A stretch of DNA of 64,000 nt from Deltaproteobacteria bacterium (GTDB lineage: Bacteria; Desulfobacterota; Binatia; Bin18): positions 1 through 64,000 of the forward strand of contig VGTJ01000006.1 in the NCBI GenBank assembly GCA_016874775.1, read 5' to 3'. Position 1 is the first letter of the stretch; every line of letters starts with the position of its first letter. The notes beneath the pieces were generated by a model. That model saw nothing but the letters and a program-made list of their open reading frames with translations. It was not told where the DNA came from and ran no database searches. A program made the position numbers and the translations under genes. Below are positions 52,673-62,256 of this stretch, in pieces.

Positions 52673-53368
52673 TCACACCGAGAGATGTTTCCGAATGACT
52701 TCATCCGTCAGTTGAGTCATGTCACCTGAGGCGACAATGGAACCTTTTTCCATAATGGCAAAAGCATCAGCCAGTCGTCGTGCAAAGGGAAGCTTCTGTT
52801 CAACCAGGAGCACGGAGAGTTTCTGCTCGCGGTTCAGTCGCTGGATAATATCGCCGATCTCATGGACGATATTTGGTTGTATCCCTTCGGTCGGTTCATC
52901 AAGAATCAACAGTTGCGGTTTGGTCACCAGTGCACGACCGATCGCCAGTTGTTGTTGTTGACCACCTGAGAGATCGCCGCCACGTCGACCGAGCATCTGT
53001 TGCAACACGGGAAACCACGTGAAGATTTCCGCGGGAATATCACGCCCTTTGTCTGAACGCGCACCCAAGCCGATACGTAAATTTTCTTCGACCGTGAGTT
53101 GTGGGAAGATTTCACGTCCTTGTGGCACGTATGCAATACCGGAACGCACGCGGCTTTCTGTCGGACGCTTGGCGAACTCCTGATTGCGAAAGGAAATATT
53201 GCCACGCTCAATCGGCAGCAACCCCATAATCGCCTTGAGGAGCGTGGATTTGCCGACACCATTACGTCCCATCACACATACACAGGCGCCTTCGGGAACC
53301 TGCAAGGAGACATCCCACAGGATGTGACTTTCTCCGTAGTACTGATTGAGACCGGAAATCTGCAGCAT
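52673..53368 (-). CDS. urtE: Urea ABC transporter ATP-binding protein UrtE (system 1)
   Basis: From ATG 53368 the 231-residue ATPase ([20 protein letters not shown]) has Walker [11 protein letters not shown]-loop [12 protein letters not shown], signature [15 protein letters not shown] and Walker [14 protein letters not shown]. It is a LivF-type ATPase of the urea transporter. It ends two to four bases before or inside ureA, linking uptake to urease. Confidence 0.9.
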   Translation of the reverse strand: MLQISGLNQYYGESHILWDVSLQVPEGACVCVMGRNGVGKSTLLKAIMGLLPIERGNISFRNQEFAKRPTESRVRSGIAYVPQGREIFPQLTVEENLRIGLGARSDKGRDIPAEIFTWFPVLQQMLGRRGGDLSGGQQQQLAIGRALVTKPQLLILDEPTEGIQPNIVHEIGDIIQRLNREQKLSVLLVEQKLPFARRLADAFAIMEKGSIVASGDMTQLTDEVIRKHLSV

Positions 53369-53381
53369 TGTGTCTTCGCCT

Positions 53382-54206
53382 TTATGCCCCCAGATACACT
53401 TCGATGACCTGTGGGTTATTCTGAATGGCCTCCATCGTTCCTTCGGCCAACACGCGACCTTCATGCAGCACGGTAACCTTGCGCGCTAAACGACGGACGA
53501 ATTCCATATCGTGCTCGACCACCACGACCGTATGCTTTCCCGCCAGTGAGAGGAGCAATTCCGCCGTCCGTTCGGTTTCGTGTGGCGTCATGCCTGCCAC
53601 CGGTTCATCAACCAACAATAGTTGTGGCTCTTGGATCAACAACATGCCAAGTTCCAACCACTGCTTTTGACCATGTGACAACAATCCGGCACGAGTATGG
53701 ATCTGTTCAGTTAAGCCAATGGTTGCCAGGGTCGCGTCGATACGACTGCGTTGCTCGCCCGTGAGGCGCGCTACCAAACTGTGCCACAGCCCCTTCGTAG
53801 TTTGCATGGCAAGCTCAAGGTTCTCGAAGACTGTGTGTCCTTGGAACACCGTGGGCCGCTGGAACTTGCGGCCAATACCAGCCTGGGCGATTTCGTACTC
53901 AGCCATCTGCGTAAGGTCTAATGTATTGCCGAAGAAAACCGTGCCCGCGTCTGGTCGCGTTTTGCCGGTAATGACATCCATGAGTGTGGTTTTCCCGGCG
54001 CCATTGGGACCGATGAGGCAGCGCAACTCACCTGTATCGAGGTATAAATTGAGGTCGTTGAGTGCTTTGAACCCATCAAAGCTGACGGTGAGATGTTCAA
54101 TATAGAGAATGACGCCATGCGAAGCGTCGACTACCCCAGGGTGCAGCACGTGCGCGCCGGTCGCGCTACCCTCGATATGTCGCTCTGGTGTGTTCATCTC
54201 CCTCAT
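53382..54206 (-). CDS. urtD: Urea ABC transporter ATP-binding protein UrtD (system 1)
   Basis: The start ATG at 54206 overlaps the urtC stop (ATGA), giving 274 residues. The first 30 form a linker before ILYIEHLTVSFDGFKALNDL. Walker A is GPNGAGKTT, the signature region LLSHGQKQWLELGMLL is the usual UrtD form, and Walker B is LLLVDEPVAGMTP. It is the LivG-type partner of UrtE. Confidence 0.9.
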   Translation of the reverse strand: MREMNTPERHIEGSATGAHVLHPGVVDASHGVILYIEHLTVSFDGFKALNDLNLYLDTGELRCLIGPNGAGKTTLMDVITGKTRPDAGTVFFGNTLDLTQMAEYEIAQAGIGRKFQRPTVFQGHTVFENLELAMQTTKGLWHSLVARLTGEQRSRIDATLATIGLTEQIHTRAGLLSHGQKQWLELGMLLIQEPQLLLVDEPVAGMTPHETERTAELLLSLAGKHTVVVVEHDMEFVRRLARKVTVLHEGRVLAEGTMEAIQNNPQVIEVYLGA

Positions 54207-55381
54207 GCCTTTGCTGGTCGGCTCCATACACGCGCGAGGCTGACCACGCCTCCAGGAAGAAATAACGTCACCACCACAAAGAGCCCGCCGAGAATGTAGA
54301 GCCACAAGTCAGGAAACGCGCCGGTGCACCAACTCTTGGTGCCACTGACCAGGAACGCGCCCATGACGGCGCCAATCAGCGTGCCACGCCCACCGACAGC
54401 GACCCAGATCGCCATCTCCACTGAGTTCGCCGGTTGCATCTCGCTGGGATTGATAATGCCGACTTGCGGAACATACAGCGCGCCAGCGAGCCCACAGACC
54501 GCAGCCGATACCACCCACAGAAACAACTTGTAACTACGCGGATCGTACCCGCAGAACATCACGCGACTCTCGGCATCGCGAATAGCCATCGAGATCCGCC
54601 CTAGCTTGGACACCACCAGATAACGACACAATAGATAGACAAGCGTCAGTGCTGCAACCGAAGCAATGTAGAGTCCGAGCTTTGTCGAGGGTTCCTGGAG
54701 GGAGAATCCGATGATACGCTTGAAGTCAGTCAAGCCATTGTTGCCACCAAAGCCAGTGTTGTTGCGAAAGAAGAGCAGCATCAGCGCATAGGTCAGCGCT
54801 TGCGTGATGATAGAAAAGTAGACACCGCGAATGCGCGAGCGGAAGGCAAAGTAGCCAAACACGTACGCCAGTAACACAGGAACAAACAGTGCCATGAAAC
54901 AGGCAAAGCCAAAGTTGCTAAAGCCGTACCAGTACCACGGCAGCTCTTTCCAATCGAGAAAGACCATGAAGTCAGGCAACTCGCTGCGATACACGCCTTC
55001 GCCAGCCATCGCCCGCATCAAGTGCATGCCCATGGCATAGCCACCCAAGGCAAAGAATACACCGTGACCAAGACTGAGAATGCCTGCATATCCCCAGATC
55101 AAATCCATGGCGAGCGCGACTATGGCATAACAGGCAAACTTCCCTAGGAGCGGGATGAGGTAATCAGGAACGTGTATAGCCGACTCACTCGCAGGCAGAC
55201 GGTTCAACAATGGAATGCCGATCAGGGAGATTCCAACGAGCACCCCAAGGACAAGCCACTCGCGGCGTGAATGGACAGTGAGCGCGGCCTCTCGTATGGA
55301 ACTACGCCCTGTCGTTGCGAACGCTTGTTTTTGTGCCAGGCTTATCTCACCAGACACACCCCTCACTGAAGAATCGCTCAC
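54203..55381 (-). CDS. urtC: Urea ABC transporter permease UrtC (system 1)
   Basis: The GTG at 55381 follows GGAGGG and gives 392 residues; a TTG at 55414 would overlap urtB. The LivM-type permease has about nine membrane segments with LIWGYAGILSLGHGVFFALG, NNTGFGGNNGLTDF, RVMFCGYDPRSYKLFLWVVS and VGGRGTLIGAVMGA. It forms the inner-membrane channel with UrtB. Confidence 0.9.
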   Translation of the reverse strand: MSDSSVRGVSGEISLAQKQAFATTGRSSIREAALTVHSRREWLVLGVLVGISLIGIPLLNRLPASESAIHVPDYLIPLLGKFACYAIVALAMDLIWGYAGILSLGHGVFFALGGYAMGMHLMRAMAGEGVYRSELPDFMVFLDWKELPWYWYGFSNFGFACFMALFVPVLLAYVFGYFAFRSRIRGVYFSIITQALTYALMLLFFRNNTGFGGNNGLTDFKRIIGFSLQEPSTKLGLYIASVAALTLVYLLCRYLVVSKLGRISMAIRDAESRVMFCGYDPRSYKLFLWVVSAAVCGLAGALYVPQVGIINPSEMQPANSVEMAIWVAVGGRGTLIGAVMGAFLVSGTKSWCTGAFPDLWLYILGGLFVVVTLFLPGGVVSLARVWSRPAKA

Positions 55382-55382
55382 G

Positions 55383-57014
55383 CTAGCCCTCCGCCATGCG
55401 GCCCTTGAGCGCAAAGAGCCCTTGTGGACGCCGCTGGATAAACAACACGATGAAAATAAGTACGCCGATTTTGCCTAACACCGCGCCCGCCATTGGTTCT
55501 AACAGTTTGTTGATCAGCCCGAGCCCAAGTCCGCCCAGTACCGTTCCGGCAATGTTGCCGACACCACCTAGCACGACCACCATGAATGAATCAATGATGT
55601 ACGACTGCCCGAGTTCTGGTCCGACGTTGCCAATCTGCGACAAGGCCACGCCACCGAGACCAGCAAGCCCCGACCCCAAGCCAAAGGTCCACATATCGAT
55701 GCGTGCCGTGGCAACGCCCATGCATGCGGCCATTGAGCGATTTTGTGTCACCGCGCGGACGTACAGACCCAACCGCGTCCTCTGTAATAACAACCAGACC
55801 GCTATCACCACCAAGACGACGAACATGATAATGGCAAGGCGACTGTACGGCAGCACGATGCCATAGAGCACTTCGACTCCACCCGAGAGCCAGGACGGAT
55901 TGGCAACCTCGACATTCTGCGCGCCAAAGAGCAGGCGCACACTCTGAATGAGCACTAAGCTGATACCCCAGGTCGCGAGTAAAGTTTCTAATGGTCGCCC
56001 GTACAAGAAACGAATCACACTTCGTTCCATCAACATACCGACCGCTGCACACACCAGAAAAGCAGCCGGAATCGCCGCCAGGAGATAATAGTCAAACGAC
56101 GTCGGCACGTACGCTTGAAACACGCGTTGACTGACGTAGGTCACATAGGCGCCAATCATGAGCATCTCGCCATGCGCCATGTTGATAACACCCATCAACC
56201 CGAAAGTGATAGCTAGCCCTAATGCGGCGAGTAACAGGATGCTGCCGAGACTCAACCCGTAGAACAAATTTCCGACTGTACTAATCCAGAATTGCGAGCG
56301 TTCAAAGCTCGCAAGGGTATCGGTAACTGCTTGGCGAACCGCCGCATCAGGCTCAGTAAACGAACCATCATCACGTTTCCCTAACAACGCTTCAAGTTGT
56401 GACTTCAAGCCCAAATTTCCCGCTGCGCGGATCATAGCGATCGCTTCCAGACGAACCTTCGGCTCTGGACTCGATAGTTGCATCTGCGCCAGCGCCACTT
56501 CGAGAATAGTGCGTACGCGGGTGTCAGTTTCTTTTGCCAATGCGGTACGGATCGGCTCGATCGCTTCAGGACGAGGGCGCTTATTCAGCTCTTCGGCTGC
56601 GGCAAGACGCACCGCAGGATCCGCAGACTGCAATTGTAGCTGGGCGATAACCGGTAACAACGTACGCCGGATCATGTTGCTTACAACTGGCGTACGCAAT
56701 TGATCGATAGCAACCGTTGCAGCAGCCCCACTCACCGCTTCTCGTACGCTGGCGCCATCTTCACTAACGATATACAGAGTTCCACTTTCATCAACCCGTA
56801 GACGACGATCACGAAAGGCTTCTAACACAGGAAGTGAAGAAACCTCATTTCGTAATCCAATCTCAGCAAGGGTGTGTTCTACCTCAGCTAGGCTAGTTGC
56901 TGCCAGGCCTTGGAGTGGTGATGGCGAGTCATCAGCACGAGCGGGTGTGGCTGGAGACGTTATGCTACACAGTGTCCAGAAGGAAAAGAGGAACAGGACA
57001 AAAAAATGGGTCAT
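55383..57014 (-). CDS. urtB: Urea ABC transporter permease UrtB with N-terminal helical-repeat domain (system 1)
   Basis: The 543-residue protein begins with a signal-like segment (FFVLFLFSFWTLCSITSP) and a HEAT-like periplasmic domain (about residues 30-240, DPAVRLAAAEELNKRPRPEA), as in many proteobacterial UrtB proteins. The LivH-type permease follows (about 250-540): GLAITFGLMGVINMAHGEML, ERSVIRFLYGRPLETLLATWG, QRTRLGLYVRAVTQNRSMA. urtC begins two bases downstream. A repeat-rich gap of 277 bases separates it from urtA. Confidence 0.9.
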   Translation of the reverse strand: MTHFFVLFLFSFWTLCSITSPATPARADDSPSPLQGLAATSLAEVEHTLAEIGLRNEVSSLPVLEAFRDRRLRVDESGTLYIVSEDGASVREAVSGAAATVAIDQLRTPVVSNMIRRTLLPVIAQLQLQSADPAVRLAAAEELNKRPRPEAIEPIRTALAKETDTRVRTILEVALAQMQLSSPEPKVRLEAIAMIRAAGNLGLKSQLEALLGKRDDGSFTEPDAAVRQAVTDTLASFERSQFWISTVGNLFYGLSLGSILLLAALGLAITFGLMGVINMAHGEMLMIGAYVTYVSQRVFQAYVPTSFDYYLLAAIPAAFLVCAAVGMLMERSVIRFLYGRPLETLLATWGISLVLIQSVRLLFGAQNVEVANPSWLSGGVEVLYGIVLPYSRLAIIMFVVLVVIAVWLLLQRTRLGLYVRAVTQNRSMAACMGVATARIDMWTFGLGSGLAGLGGVALSQIGNVGPELGQSYIIDSFMVVVLGGVGNIAGTVLGGLGLGLINKLLEPMAGAVLGKIGVLIFIVLFIQRRPQGLFALKGRMAEG

Positions 57015-57291
57015 AGGAAAACTACGAGTGCGCTAAAGTGGTTGCCCTCATGAAAATTGACAAGCAAGATCGGTGACCTCTCTTTTATCCCTCACTCTGT
57101 CCCTCTCCCGGTGGGAGAGGGAACCTGAATCTGCAGAGCAGACTCTTCCCGAATTTGTTTGTCAAAATTCATTAGGGGTGGCCACGTGGGGTCGCCCCTA
57201 CCCATACGGCCAGATTTAGAGGAAGGTGGGCGGTGCCCACTCTACGAAGGTGCAGACACCCAACCCTCTACCCCCCAACCTCTATCTCTAA
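57015..57291. repeat. Repeat-filled gap between urtA and urtB
   Basis: It holds a family B palindrome (about 57104-57121, CCCTCTCCCGGTGGGAGAGG), a palindrome AGGGGTGGCCACGTGGGG with CGCCCCTA, a TGGGCGGTGCCCA hairpin, and CCAACCCTCTACCCCCC-type tracts. The hairpins may lower expression of urtBCDE relative to urtA. Confidence 0.65.
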
Positions 57292-58626
57292 TCAGTTCTT
57301 ATACTTCGGCTCAGTGCAGTTCCCGCACACCCACGGATAGGTCCAGTTCGCTACTTTCTTCGCGCTATCTGGAATAAACGGGCTCCACGCCTGCGCTTTG
57401 ATTGGTCCTGGGGTTTTCCACACCACCTGGAACTGTCCGTTTTCCTGTACTTCACCGATAAGCACCGGCTTATGCAGATGATGATTCTCTGCATCCATCT
57501 GAATCTCAAAACCCGAGGGTGCCTTCACCTTCTGATAGCCGATTGCTTGGCGGACCGCACTGATGTCTGTCGTGCCCGCTTGTTTCACAGCTTGTGCCCA
57601 CATCTTGATGCCAATGTAGGTTGCTTCCATTGGATCGTTGGTCACGCGCTTATCACCACCTGGCAGATTATGTTTCTTGACGTAAGCCTTCCACTTAGCA
57701 ATGAAGTCTTTGTTTTCTGGCGTGTCGATCGACATGAAGTAGTTCCATGCGGCCAAGTGACCAACCAGTGGTTTGGTATCAATTCCCCGCAACTCTTCCT
57801 CACCAACTGAGAATGCTACGACCGGAATATCCTCAGCCTTCAGCCCTTGGTTTGCCAGCTCTTTATAGAACGGGACGTTAGAATCTCCGTTGATGGTGGA
57901 AATCACCGCCGTGCGCTTGCCAGTGGCGAACTTCTTAATGTCAGCCACGATAGTTTGATAATCACTGTGACCAAACGGCGTGTATTGCTCCATGATGTCG
58001 GCTTCAGCAACTTTCTTCGATGTCAGAAAATAGCGAAGAATCTTGTTGGTTGTCCGTGGATACACGTAATCGGTGCCCAATAACACAAAACGTTTGGCTC
58101 CACCGCCCTGATCACTCATCAGATATTCGACTGCGGGAATCGCTTGCTGATTCGGCGCTGCACCGGTGTAGAACACGTTGTACGACGATTCTTCACCTTC
58201 GTACTGCACAGGATAGAAGAGCAGGCCATTCAGCTCTTCAAACACTGGCAGCACGGACTTGCGCGAAACCGAGGTCCAACAGCCAAAGACAACTGCGACC
58301 TTCTCCTTCTGAATCAATTCCCGCGCTTTCTCGGCAAACAGCGGCCAGTTCGAGGCTGGGTCAACCACCACCGGTTCAATTTTCCGCCCCAACACCCCAC
58401 CCTTCTCGTTCAACTCTTCAATCGCCATCAACGCCACGTCTTTCAAGGACGTTTCACTAATCGCCATGGTTCCACTCAACGAGTGGAGAATGCCAACTTT
58501 GATCGGCGGCCCATCGGCTTCCGCCATGCCAAGGGCCCAGAGCAATATTCCCACCACTGCTATTACCCGCATAAATCCACGCCATGTCACGCCACGGACT
58601 CGCCAAACAACATCACTTCCGATCAT
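57292..58626 (-). CDS. urtA: Urea ABC transporter substrate-binding protein
   Basis: The 444-residue periplasmic protein has a signal peptide (RVIAVVGILLWALGMAEADG) and the UrtA sequence: KVGILHSLSGTMAISETSLK, VVFGCWTSVSRKSVLPVFEE, LLFYPVQYEGEESSYNVFYT, INGDSNVPFYKEL and AWNYFMSIDTPEN. The ending WTYPWVCGNCTEPKYKN is typical of UrtA. It binds urea (or short amides) for the UrtBCDE complex. The ATG has a GGGAGGA site and lies 23 bases after the porin gene. Confidence 0.93.
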   Translation of the reverse strand: MIGSDVVWRVRGVTWRGFMRVIAVVGILLWALGMAEADGPPIKVGILHSLSGTMAISETSLKDVALMAIEELNEKGGVLGRKIEPVVVDPASNWPLFAEKARELIQKEKVAVVFGCWTSVSRKSVLPVFEELNGLLFYPVQYEGEESSYNVFYTGAAPNQQAIPAVEYLMSDQGGGAKRFVLLGTDYVYPRTTNKILRYFLTSKKVAEADIMEQYTPFGHSDYQTIVADIKKFATGKRTAVISTINGDSNVPFYKELANQGLKAEDIPVVAFSVGEEELRGIDTKPLVGHLAAWNYFMSIDTPENKDFIAKWKAYVKKHNLPGGDKRVTNDPMEATYIGIKMWAQAVKQAGTTDISAVRQAIGYQKVKAPSGFEIQMDAENHHLHKPVLIGEVQENGQFQVVWKTPGPIKAQAWSPFIPDSAKKVANWTYPWVCGNCTEPKYKN

Positions 58627-58649
58627 TATTTTTCCTCCCTTTTACGTTG

Positions 58650-59948
58650 TTAGAATAGGAACTGTGTCTGAACTCGCAATTGATGCGCACTACGATGCGC
58701 CCCTGAGAAACGATCAGTATCGAGGAAGCTATAGTCCATTTGTAACTTCAGGTTATGTCCATAGAGGTAGTAATTCAGACCGCCGGTGTACTCCATGATG
58801 TCACCGAGCACCGCGGGGTTATTAGCGCGGCCAAAATCAACACCAGAAACCCGACCAGCCAGCTCCCAGCGCCCAGGCACGAGATAATACCCGGCTTGAA
58901 CGTAATACCCCCAATCGTCAGCACTCTTCCGGTTGAACGCTTTGAAGTTGTTATGACGAAAGTGACCTGCGGCCTGCAGCGTGAAGCGATCCCAGCGAAA
59001 ACCACCATCAATAGTTGCATTGGTTGTGCGATCGCCAGGCAGGACGTTTTGGAAGGCTGACCCTTCGTCAATCGGATTGAACGCAGCCGCTGCCCCGATC
59101 GAGAGTTGCGGCTTGCTAGCAGGTGTGGGCGAGGATTCAAGATACCCGTACGAATCTAGCACATCGAGTTCAAGGCGACCGAGCCATGCCAGTTCGTTCC
59201 CGATATTTTGCTGCCCACCAGCATCAAGCGCACGGATACTATTGGTGAGAGCACCATCGTAGGCGAGCCGACCGATTTTTCCACCAACATGAGTACCAAC
59301 GGCTCGCTGCAGATTGAAGGCATAATCGGCAGCCGAGAGGTCCGAGAACAGGAGGTTCCCCGGATGAGTATAGAATTGTCGGCTATACGGGAGGATAAAA
59401 CGGCCAGCCTGGATGGCTAGCTCAGGAGAGAAACTGTACTTCATCCACCAGTCGAGGGCAGTCACGCGATTGTTATTGCCAAAGGTACTCGCCTCATACT
59501 GCATGAAGTAGGTAAAGTTGGGGTCGAAAACATGCCCTGAGAATGCGAGCCGTGCGAGCGCCACATCGAAATTGTGATTACTCTTACTCTGCTCTGCATC
59601 AATAAACGTGTAACGGACCTGCGCGAACCCATTCATTTTGAGTGAAAAACTGTCGTCTGCCGTTTTGACAAAAAACCCTCCGTCATAGATATCTTTGGCA
59701 GTAAATTCGCGCCGTAATGGGCCTTCCCCTTTGGTATACCCTGCCTCTAAACCCTTTGTTGATCGCTCTTTCTCCTTTCCTTCTAACTCCATTAGCCGTT
59801 TCTCCATCGCCTCCATGAGCCGACGTTGCTCAGCCATTTGTTGACGTAACTGACCGATGTCTTCCTTCTGTTGTGCATAGACTGGTTTGTAGGCAAACGT
59901 CACCGCTAGCGCGATGAGACAGATCCCTCGCCACCCTTGTCTTCTCAT
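58650..59948 (-). CDS. OprO/OprP-type outer-membrane porin of the urea operon
   Basis: From ATG 59948 (AGGGAGGA site) the protein has 432 residues; a longer frame to 60167 would cross the promoter. It has a signal peptide (GICLIALAVTFAYKPVYAQQ) and a coiled coil (about 28-65, GQLRQQMAEQRRLMEAMEKR). The barrel of the phosphate-selective porin O/P family contains FAQVRYTFIDAEQSKSNHNF, ARLAFSGHVFDPNFTYFMQY, IQAGRFILPYSRQF, and ends QLRVQTQFLF with the terminal Phe. It is first in the porin-urtABCDE-ureA operon and should admit urea through the outer membrane (inference). Confidence 0.85.
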   Translation of the reverse strand: MRRQGWRGICLIALAVTFAYKPVYAQQKEDIGQLRQQMAEQRRLMEAMEKRLMELEGKEKERSTKGLEAGYTKGEGPLRREFTAKDIYDGGFFVKTADDSFSLKMNGFAQVRYTFIDAEQSKSNHNFDVALARLAFSGHVFDPNFTYFMQYEASTFGNNNRVTALDWWMKYSFSPELAIQAGRFILPYSRQFYTHPGNLLFSDLSAADYAFNLQRAVGTHVGGKIGRLAYDGALTNSIRALDAGGQQNIGNELAWLGRLELDVLDSYGYLESSPTPASKPQLSIGAAAAFNPIDEGSAFQNVLPGDRTTNATIDGGFRWDRFTLQAAGHFRHNNFKAFNRKSADDWGYYVQAGYYLVPGRWELAGRVSGVDFGRANNPAVLGDIMEYTGGLNYYLYGHNLKLQMDYSFLDTDRFSGAHRSAHQLRVQTQFLF

Positions 59949-59984
59949 GCCGTCCTCCCTGTGATGTGTAGGTCCCAGGGAGAG

Positions 59985-60000
59985 AGCAATAGGCATGCCA
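59985..60000 (-). promoter_or_regulatory. Sigma-54 promoter for the porin-urt operon
   Basis: On the minus strand TGGCATGCCTATTGCT matches TGGCACG-N4-TTGC(A/T) in all but one consensus base, with GG-N10-GC spacing. The start of transcription should be near 59974, about 26 bases before the porin ATG, which confirms that start. Confidence 0.85.
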
Positions 60001-60217
60001 TCTAACAAGAAGTTTCTCGCGTCGTACGGAAATCCCGTAACTAGCGGAAAGCACTGGATTTCAAACGTATTCAGGCGCAGAAGGCGCAATTGTTGGGCAA
60101 TTGCGATGCGCTCAAAACTTAGGCAAGGTGTTGGTAGAGCAACAGCTTCCCACGGTTTCTCCCTCAAACGGAGGATTAATAGAGGGAAAGAGCCAAAGAA
60201 TTGAGATCAGTGGATGA
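60001..60217. other. Divergent region between the porin-urt operon and ureB
   Basis: No gene is seen here. GGCGCAATTGTTGGGCAATTGC (60083-60104) contains overlapping CAATTG palindromes that might be an activator site shared by the two divergent sigma-54 promoters (inference). Confidence 0.35.
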
Positions 60218-60233
60218 CGGCAGGGTTCTTGCG
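60218..60233 (+). promoter_or_regulatory. Sigma-54 promoter for ureB
   Basis: CGGCAGGGTTCTTGCG has GG-N10-GC spacing and TTGC at -12. The predicted transcript starts near 60244, 29 bases before the ureB ATG. It is divergent from the porin-urt promoter 218 bases away. Confidence 0.75.
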
Positions 60234-60272
60234 AATTGAAATAAAGAAAACAAAACAAGGAGAACGCCGCCC

Positions 60273-60644
60273 ATGATTCCAGGAGAAATTTTTCCGGCGG
60301 AGGGCAGTATTACTCTCAATGCAGGGCGACCGACCACCACGGTGCGCGTCATCAACACCGGTGACCGTCCGGTACAAGTCGGATCGCACTATCATTTCTT
60401 TGAGGTCAATCGCGCGCTGCGTTTTGATCGTGCCGCGGCATTCGGTCTGCGCCTCGATGTTCCTTCGGGGACGGCGGTACGTTTTGAACCCGGTGAGGAC
60501 AAAGAAGTCACGCTCGTACCGTTTGCTGGTCAGCGTCGTATCCTTGGGTTGAATAGTCTCACCGATGGAGACGTTACCGATATCGGCGTACGACAGCGTG
60601 CGTTACAGGCTGTGGGGGAGCAGGGGTTTTTAACGAAGCCGTAG
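60273..60644 (+). CDS. ureB: Urease beta subunit, displaced from the ureA-ureC operon
   Basis: The 123-residue subunit opens [20 protein letters not shown] and has the family core [40 protein letters not shown] and [17 protein letters not shown]. The AAGGAG site lies ten bases before the ATG. Usually ureB lies between ureA and ureC. Here it is about 7.6 kb from ureA, on the opposite strand, with its own sigma-54 promoter. The C-terminal 20 residues differ from short UreB proteins but the length is in range. Confidence 0.93.
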   Translation: MIPGEIFPAEGSITLNAGRPTTTVRVINTGDRPVQVGSHYHFFEVNRALRFDRAAAFGLRLDVPSGTAVRFEPGEDKEVTLVPFAGQRRILGLNSLTDGDVTDIGVRQRALQAVGEQGFLTKP

Positions 60645-60717
60645 GTGGAGTGATTTAGAAGGGTTTTTAGTTACGTGTATCCTGGCCATTCTCCACATCC
60701 ACTCGCAATTCACTAGC

Positions 60718-60760
60718 GGTTCCCTCTCCCTGCCAGGGCTAGGGCTAGGGTGAGGGTGGG
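60718..60760. repeat. Family B repeat between ureB and urtE2
   Basis: GTTCCCTCTCCCTGCCAGGG followed by CTAGGGCTAGGGTGAGGGTG lies between convergent genes and could act as a weak bidirectional terminator. Confidence 0.6.
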
Positions 60761-60802
60761 AAGCTAGGAATTCGGACAAACGCAACGGCAATTTGCTGTA
60801 GC

Positions 60803-61492
60803 TTAGACCGTCAGATACTGTTTCACCTTGTCGATATCAACGCGCTGGCGTTCCTCTTCGTGAACGACGGCGCCCTTCTCGATGATGAGAATGCGATCGG
60901 CAATATCAAGCGCGAAGCTCAACATCTGCTCCGATACTACGAAAGCAATCTGCATTGTGCGTTTAACCTCACCCAAGACCTTGGCGATGTCTTTAATGAT
61001 CGAGGGTTGAATGCCTTCGGTCGGCTCATCGAGCAGGATCACTTTAGGATTGCTGACTAATGCTCTAGCAATGGCGAGTTGTTGCTGTTGTCCACCTGAC
61101 AGATTGCCTCCCTTGCGGCGACGCATCTCAAACAGCACAGGAAAGAGAGAATAGACCTCCTCGCCAATTGTGGTTGAAGAAGAAGTTTCACAGCCAGTTT
61201 GGATATTTTCTTCGACCGTGAGTTGGGGAAAAATCATCCGCCCTTGTGGGACAAAGGCGAGCCCTTTAGCAACCCGCTCATAACTCTCTTTGTGAGTAAT
61301 GTCCTCGTCCTGCATCGACACCCGTCCAGAACGGGTGGGAATGATGCCCATGAGCGCTTTTAACAAGGTCGTCTTGCCCATGCCGTTACGACCAAGAATC
61401 GCTACCGACTCTTGCGGTCGCACGAGAAAGCTGAGGTCGTGAATGACGCGACTATCCCCATAGCTGACGTTCACCGCCTCAACATTCAACAT
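60803..61492 (-). CDS. urtE: Urea/amide ABC transporter ATP-binding protein UrtE (system 2)
   Basis: The 229-residue ATPase has Walker [30 protein letters not shown], signature [15 protein letters not shown] and Walker [14 protein letters not shown]. It resembles the system 1 UrtE but differs at many positions, so the two sets are old paralogues rather than a recent duplication. It ends the second urt operon. Confidence 0.85.
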   Translation of the reverse strand: MLNVEAVNVSYGDSRVIHDLSFLVRPQESVAILGRNGMGKTTLLKALMGIIPTRSGRVSMQDEDITHKESYERVAKGLAFVPQGRMIFPQLTVEENIQTGCETSSSTTIGEEVYSLFPVLFEMRRRKGGNLSGGQQQQLAIARALVSNPKVILLDEPTEGIQPSIIKDIAKVLGEVKRTMQIAFVVSEQMLSFALDIADRILIIEKGAVVHEEERQRVDIDKVKQYLTV

Positions 61493-61518
61493 AAGTGCAC
61501 TGCTCTTTCCGGTTGGGG

Positions 61519-62256
61519 TTAGTGTCCGAGATAGACTTCCACCACACGCGGGTCATTCTTCACCGTGCCCATCACCCCTTCACTGAGGATCTTTCCTTGA
61601 TGGAGCACCGTCACGCGATGGGCGATATCTTCGACGAATTGCATGTCATGCTCGATGACGATCATTGAGCGATTGGCAGCAATCTGTTTCAGCAGCGCAG
61701 CGGTCTGCTCGCGCTCGCGCGGGCTCATTCCGGCGACAGGTTCGTCAAGCAGAAGCAACTCGGGATCTTGTATCAGCAGCATGCCAATCTCCAGCCACTG
61801 CTTCTGGCCATGGCTGAGCAGACCCGCGACCTCGTACAATTGGGACGCCAGGCCAATCTGGGTGGCGACTTCTTCAATGCGCCGTTCATAGTCAGGAGAA
61901 AGGGGGCGGAACAATGCTCCGAGCACTCCACGGTTCTGTGAACAGGAGAGTTCTAAGTTTTGATAGACGGTCAAGTTCTCGTAAATCGACGGCGTTTGAA
62001 ATTTTCTACCGACGCCAGCGCGAACGATGTCGTGCTCGGTCATCGAGGTCAGTTCCCGTTCCTTGAAGCGGATTGATCCGCTACTGGCTTTGGTCTTGCC
62101 GCAGATTAAATCGAGCAGGGTGGTCTTGCCTGCGCCGTTCGGACCAATCACCACACGCAGTTCGTTTTTGTCGACATAGAAATTTAAACTATCAACCGCT
62201 TTGAATCCGTCGAATGTCACAGTGAGTCCTTCGACATATAACACGACATTGTTCAT
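61519..62256 (-). CDS. urtD: Urea/amide ABC transporter ATP-binding protein UrtD (system 2)
   Basis: From ATG 62256, which overlaps the urtC2 stop (ATGA) and has GGAGG upstream, the protein has 245 residues. It opens NNVVLYVEGLTVTFDGFKAV. Walker A is GPNGAGKTT, LLSHGQKQWLEIGMLL is present, and Walker B is LLLLDEPVAGMSP. A longer frame to 62508 lies within urtC2 and is rejected. Confidence 0.85.
   Translation of the reverse strand: MNNVVLYVEGLTVTFDGFKAVDSLNFYVDKNELRVVIGPNGAGKTTLLDLICGKTKASSGSIRFKERELTSMTEHDIVRAGVGRKFQTPSIYENLTVYQNLELSCSQNRGVLGALFRPLSPDYERRIEEVATQIGLASQLYEVAGLLSHGQKQWLEIGMLLIQDPELLLLDEPVAGMSPREREQTAALLKQIAANRSMIVIEHDMQFVEDIAHRVTVLHQGKILSEGVMGTVKNDPRVVEVYLGH

Noticed and set aside
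59949-60167. Longer N-terminus of the urea-operon porin
   Set aside because: The extension crosses the sigma-54 promoter and precedes a clear signal peptide at 59948.
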